The notes under the pieces are model-generated. The model saw only the letters and a list, made by a program, of their open reading frames with translations, had not been told where the DNA came from and did not search any database. Position numbers and translations under genes: made by a program. 64,000 nt of DNA, taken from contig JAGXRD010000030.1 in the NCBI GenBank assembly GCA_018336035.1, forward strand, positions 1-64,000, in the 5' to 3' direction. This stretch comes from Alphaproteobacteria bacterium. Its GTDB lineage: Bacteria > Pseudomonadota > Alphaproteobacteria > Ferrovibrionales > Ferrovibrionaceae. The stretch's first letter is position 1. Every line of letters begins with the position of its first letter. This document shows positions 60,517 through 64,000 of the stretch, in pieces.

Positions 60517-62154
60517 ATGCTTATTCATCGTCGTCATTTCCTGGCCGGCACCGGCGCCGCCGCTGGCGCACTGGCACTGCCGCGCTTCGCGATCGGTCAG
60601 GCCGACAATCGCCCGACCATCACCATCGCGGTCCAGCAGATTTCCAACAGCGCCTCGCTCGAGCCGCTGCGCGAACAGTCCAATGTCGGTGAGCGCACCT
60701 TCTCCTTCATTTATGAAGGCCTGATCATGCGCAACCTGCTGAGTCAGATGGAGACGATCCCCGGCCTGGCAGAAAGCTGGAAGCGCATCGATGGCCGCAC
60801 CGTCGAACTCAGCCTGCGCAAGGGCGTGAAATTCCACAACGGCGACGAGATGACGGCCGACGACGTGGTGTTCACCTTCAGTCGCGAACGCATGTTCGGC
60901 CCCGATTACGACATCGGCAGCAGCAAGACGCTGTTCGCCAATGTGCTGATCCGCGACAGCGTGGAAGGCAAGGCGCTGCCGCCGGAAGTGATGGCGGTGG
61001 CCAAGCGCGCCTGGCCGGCACTGGAAAAAGTCGAGGCCATCGACAAATACACCGTCCGCTTCGTCAACCGCACGCCGGATGTGACCATGGAGGGCCGCAT
61101 CGCCCGTTACGGCAGCGAGATCATCTCGCGCCGCGCCTATGAGGAAGCCAAGACCTGGCTCGACTGGGCGCGCAAGCCAGTTTCCACCGGCCCCTACAAG
61201 GTGCGCGACTTCAAGCCCGACCAGGAGCTGGTGCTGGATGCCCATGAGGATTACTGGAACGGTCGCCCGCCGGTGAAGACCGTGCGTATCGTGGTGGTGC
61301 CGGAAGTGGCCAGCCGCATCAACGGGCTGCTGTCGGGCCAGTTCGACTTTGCCTGCGACATGCCGCCGGATCAGATTCCCGGCATCGAGAAGAATGCCCG
61401 GTTCGAGGTGCAGGGCGGTCTGATAGCCAACCATCGCCTCACGGTGTTCGACAAAAACCATGCCCAGCTGAAGGACCCGCGCGTGCGCCAGGCCTTCACC
61501 CATGCCATCGACCGCCAGGCCATCGTCGACAGCCTGTGGGCTGGCCGCACCCGGGTTCCCGCCGGCCTGCAGTGGGAATTCTACGGCCCGATGTTCGTCG
61601 AGGGCTGGACGGTGCCGGAATTCAACCCGCAGAAGGCCAAGGATCTGCTCAAGCAGGCTGGCTACAAGGGCGATCCGATTCCCTATCGCCTGATCAGCAA
61701 CTACTACACCAACCAGAATTCCACCGCGCAGGTGCTGCTCGAAATGTGGCGCCAGGTTGGCCTGAATGTGCATATCGACATGAAGGAAAACTGGCAGCAG
61801 ATTTTCGAAAACAACGGCCAGCGCGCAGTGCGCGACTGGTCGAACAGCGCGCCCTTCACCGATCCTATCTCCTCGATCGTCAACCAGCATGGTCCGCAGG
61901 GCCAGCAGCAGCAGGCCCAGGAATGGTCCAACGAGGAGATGAACCGGCTCTCCATTGCGATGGAAACCGAGACCGACATGCCGAAGCGCAAGGCGATGTT
62001 CAAGCGCATGCTGGAAATCTGCGAACGCGAAGACCCGGCCTATACGGTGCTGCACCAGAACGCCACCTTCACCGCCAAGCGCAAAGACATCAAGTGGAAG
62101 TCGGCGCCGGCTTTCGCGATGGACTTCCGTCACTACAATTTCCAGCGTGTCTGA
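60517..62154 (+). CDS. Oligopeptide/dipeptide-type ABC transporter substrate-binding protein (family 5, Tat signal)
   Basis: The 545-residue periplasmic binding protein has a twin-arginine motif HRRHFLAG near residue 4 and an alanine-rich segment after it. The family-5 blocks are NLLSQMETIPGLAESWKRID, VKFHNGDEMTADDVVFTFSR, STGPYKVRDFKPDQELVL and the C-terminal ENWQQIFENN. The ligand could be a peptide or another solute such as an opine or sugar. The start follows AGGGGAAG. A strong stem-loop follows, then two ATPase genes without permease genes between. Confidence 0.9.
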   Translation: MLIHRRHFLAGTGAAAGALALPRFAIGQADNRPTITIAVQQISNSASLEPLREQSNVGERTFSFIYEGLIMRNLLSQMETIPGLAESWKRIDGRTVELSLRKGVKFHNGDEMTADDVVFTFSRERMFGPDYDIGSSKTLFANVLIRDSVEGKALPPEVMAVAKRAWPALEKVEAIDKYTVRFVNRTPDVTMEGRIARYGSEIISRRAYEEAKTWLDWARKPVSTGPYKVRDFKPDQELVLDAHEDYWNGRPPVKTVRIVVVPEVASRINGLLSGQFDFACDMPPDQIPGIEKNARFEVQGGLIANHRLTVFDKNHAQLKDPRVRQAFTHAIDRQAIVDSLWAGRTRVPAGLQWEFYGPMFVEGWTVPEFNPQKAKDLLKQAGYKGDPIPYRLISNYYTNQNSTAQVLLEMWRQVGLNVHIDMKENWQQIFENNGQRAVRDWSNSAPFTDPISSIVNQHGPQGQQQQAQEWSNEEMNRLSIAMETETDMPKRKAMFKRMLEICEREDPAYTVLHQNATFTAKRKDIKWKSAPAFAMDFRHYNFQRV

Positions 62155-62159
62155 TGGCC

Positions 62160-62189
62160 ATGGCGGCGGGGTGAAAATCCCGCCGCCAT
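62160..62189 (+). terminator. Stem-loop after the binding-protein gene
   Basis: ATGGCGGCGGG (62160-62170) and CCCGCCGCCAT (62179-62189) form a perfect 11-bp stem with an 8-base loop; TTCCTT follows. It separates the binding-protein gene from its ATPase genes. Confidence 0.75.
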
Positions 62190-62220
62190 TTCCTTATCTG
62201 CCCTCATAAGGAAGACCCGC

Positions 62221-63330
62221 ATGGACCGCGCCGACATCCGTGATCAGCACGCCCAAGATCAGCACATTCAACATCAGCAGGAGCGTCTGGTCGAGATCCG
62301 CAATCTCACGATCGATTTCGCGCAAGGCAACCGCCTGATCCGTGCGCTGCATGGCGTCGATCTTTCGCTGGATCGCGGCGAGGCGGTTGGTCTGGTGGGC
62401 GAGTCCGGCTCCGGCAAGAGCATCACCTGGCTCGCAGCGCTCGGCCTACTGCCGGGCAAGGCGAAGATCGGCGGCAGTGTGATGTTCGAAGGCCGCCAGC
62501 TGCTGCAGGCGCCGCATAAGCTTCTCGATACGGTGCGCGGCCGCCGCGTCGCGATGATTTTCCAGGACCCGTCCTCCAGCCTCAATCCGGTGCTCAAGAT
62601 CGGCAAACAGATCACCGAGGCGCTCAGCCTGCATCGCGGCCTCAAGGGTGCTGCGGCGGAGGCGGAAGCCAAGCGGCTGCTGGATCGCGTCGGCATCGCC
62701 AATGCGGCGCGGCGCCTGAGCGATTATCCGCATGAACTCTCCGGCGGCATGAACCAGCGCGCCATGATCGCCATGGCGCTGGCCGGCGAACCCGATCTTC
62801 TGATTGCCGACGAACCGACCACCGCACTCGATGCCACGGTTCAGGCGCAGATTCTGGCGCTGCTGCAGGATATCCGGCGCGACAGCCACATGGCGATGGT
62901 GCTGATCAGCCACGATCTTGGCGTGGTGGCCGAGAATGTCGATCGCGTCTGCGTGATGTATGCCGGCCGGCTGGTGGAAGAAGCCTCCAGCGACCGTGTC
63001 TTCGACCGGCCGCGACACCCTTACACACGCGGGCTGCTCGCGGCGCTGCCGGCACTGGAAGGCGCGCGCCGGCGCCTGGTGGCGATTCCCGGCACGGTGC
63101 CCGAACCCTGGAACCTGCCGCGCGGCTGCGCCTTCGCGCCGCGCTGCGGCGAAGCCGAAGAAAGTTGTCATCGCGGCCAGCCGCCGCAGGTCTCGGTCGA
63201 CCGCGACGAGCGCGTACTGTGTTTCCATGCGCGCTATCATGTCGATCCGGTGCATCCGGTCCCGGCCGAACCGGCGCCGGTGGCGCATGTCGCGGCCAGT
63301 GGCCATGCCGTCGCGGTGATTGCGCAATGA
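62221..63330 (+). CDS. Oligopeptide/dipeptide ABC transporter ATP-binding protein (DppD-like)
   Basis: The 369-residue ATPase has [11 protein letters not shown] (Walker A), [13 protein letters not shown] (Q-loop), [16 protein letters not shown] (signature), [16 protein letters not shown] (Walker B) and VLISHDLGV (H-loop). The C-terminal oligopeptide-transporter extension has Cys residues in [16 protein letters not shown] that may hold an Fe-S cluster. The N-terminal 22 residues are rich in His, Gln and Asp ([13 protein letters not shown]), which is not usual. It overlaps the next ATPase gene by ATGA. Confidence 0.9.
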   Translation: MDRADIRDQHAQDQHIQHQQERLVEIRNLTIDFAQGNRLIRALHGVDLSLDRGEAVGLVGESGSGKSITWLAALGLLPGKAKIGGSVMFEGRQLLQAPHKLLDTVRGRRVAMIFQDPSSSLNPVLKIGKQITEALSLHRGLKGAAAEAEAKRLLDRVGIANAARRLSDYPHELSGGMNQRAMIAMALAGEPDLLIADEPTTALDATVQAQILALLQDIRRDSHMAMVLISHDLGVVAENVDRVCVMYAGRLVEEASSDRVFDRPRHPYTRGLLAALPALEGARRRLVAIPGTVPEPWNLPRGCAFAPRCGEAEESCHRGQPPQVSVDRDERVLCFHARYHVDPVHPVPAEPAPVAHVAASGHAVAVIAQ

Positions 63331-64000
63331 CCGCTCAGGATTCTGGGAAGCCACTTCTGCAGGCGCATGGCATCGCCAAACATTTCAGCGTTCGTCAATC
63401 TGGCCTCGGCCCCTTCGGCCGCAAGGGTCTGCTCAAGGCGGTCGATGGCGTCACGCTCAGCGTCATGCCTGGCCGCACGCTCGGCCTGGTGGGTGAGTCC
63501 GGCTGCGGCAAATCCACCACCGGCCGGCTGCTGCTCGGCCTGATGACGCCGAGCGCCGGCGAGGTGCAGTTCGACGGTCAACCCTTGGCCAAAGCCGGCA
63601 CGGCGGAGTGGCGCCAGCAGCGCCAGCTGATGCAGATGGTCTACCAGGACCCGCTCGGCGCGCTGGATCGCCGGCTCACCGTCGGTCGCCAGATCGGCGA
63701 GCCGCTGGAGATTCATCATCCCGGCATGACTGTCGCCGACCGCAACGAACGTATCGTCGCCGAGATGGCCGCGGTCGGGCTGCAGCCGCATCATGCCGAA
63801 CGCTATCCGCACGAACTCTCCGGCGGCCAGCGCCAGCGCGTGGTGCTGGCGCGCGCGCTGATCCTGCAGCCCAGATTGCTGGTCTGCGACGAGCCGATCT
63901 CGGCGCTCGATGTCTCGATCCAGGCCCAGGTGGTCAACCTGCTGCTCGATCTCCAGCAGGACTTGAATCTGGCATACGTATTCATCAGCCACGATCTCAA
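63327..64000 (+). CDS. Oligopeptide/dipeptide ABC transporter ATP-binding protein (DppF-like), truncated by window end
   Basis: The ATG overlaps the preceding stop (ATGA), and the frame stays open to the last base of the window, so the 3' end lies outside. The 224 visible residues contain GLVGESGCGKSTT (Walker A), MVYQDPLGALDRRLTVG (Q-loop), LSGGQRQRVVLARAL (signature), LLVCDEPISALDVSIQ (Walker B) and FISHDL (H-loop). It is the second ATPase of the transporter whose binding protein is at 60517. Permease genes may follow beyond the edge. Confidence 0.9.
   Translation, partial: MTAQDSGKPLLQAHGIAKHFSVRQSGLGPFGRKGLLKAVDGVTLSVMPGRTLGLVGESGCGKSTTGRLLLGLMTPSAGEVQFDGQPLAKAGTAEWRQQRQLMQMVYQDPLGALDRRLTVGRQIGEPLEIHHPGMTVADRNERIVAEMAAVGLQPHHAERYPHELSGGQRQRVVLARALILQPRLLVCDEPISALDVSIQAQVVNLLLDLQQDLNLAYVFISHDL

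Noticed and set aside
60430-62133. 567-residue open frame on the minus strand
   Set aside because: It is antisense to the well-supported family-5 binding-protein gene and is a codon-bias shadow.

Overview
The window looks like chromosomal DNA of a high-GC, free-living, metabolically versatile alphaproteobacterium, plausibly of the Rhodospirillales type. The grounds are the codon and base bias, many branched-chain-type (Liv) ABC transporters beside short-chain dehydrogenases, an FnrN-type oxygen regulator, a NuoEF-like/FdsA formate dehydrogenase and an ImuA-like gene. The genus cannot be fixed from the sequence alone. About 63 protein genes are supported. I saw no rRNA, tRNA, CRISPR array, transposase or phage gene.

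Layout. 1-772: an AT-richer gene, cut by the left edge, encoding ten tandem octapeptides. 855-4205: a small cupin, an MFS transporter and a Na/Pi cotransporter with a candidate PHO box. 4581-9116: a nitrite/NO module (nirK, nnrS, pseudoazurin, an NnrR-like regulator, a hemerythrin-type Fe-S repair protein) carrying three copies of the box TTTG-N7-GCAAA. 9214-19995: a divergent RpiR regulator, an AT-rich operator cluster, and a long operon with a Liv transporter, a third ATPase that lacks the ABC helical domain, and cupin, Gfo/Idh, SDR, aldehyde dehydrogenase and HpcH aldolase genes. 20008-29691: two divergent operons flanked by GntR genes. They hold a 984-residue fusion flavoenzyme, a polar amino-acid ABC transporter, a DHDPS-family lyase, a hydantoinase and a DUF3830 protein. 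29785-41301: a GntR regulator, then a second full Liv transporter with four SDRs, a FAD dehydrogenase, a GST and a dihydroxyacetophenone-dioxygenase-like cupin. 41307-47912: an AraC regulator, then a Liv transporter without ATPase genes joined to a PEP-hydrolase-like protein, an SRPBCC protein and a Tm-1-like protein. 47964-53403: a LysR regulator and a two-gene NAD-linked formate dehydrogenase. 53413-60320: a BaiN-like flavoprotein, a universal stress protein under an FNR box, FnrN, DinB, a deoxyribosyltransferase, a DHDPS-family protein, REP-like palindromes and an orphan imuA-like gene. 60517 to the right edge: an oligopeptide-type ABC transporter whose second ATPase runs off the window.

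The organism appears able to import and oxidise many small organic acids, amino-acid derivatives and possibly aromatic ketones. It can also use formate as electron donor and reduce nitrite under low oxygen. Each catabolic island has its own regulator and usually a recognisable operator. Four of the five binding-protein genes are followed by strong stem-loops.

The most unusual items are the edge octapeptide-repeat gene, the ATPase without a helical domain, the three-part fusion dehydrogenase next to hydantoinase and DUF3830, the ATPase-less Liv/Tm-1/PEP-hydrolase operon, and the imuA-like gene without imuB or dnaE2.
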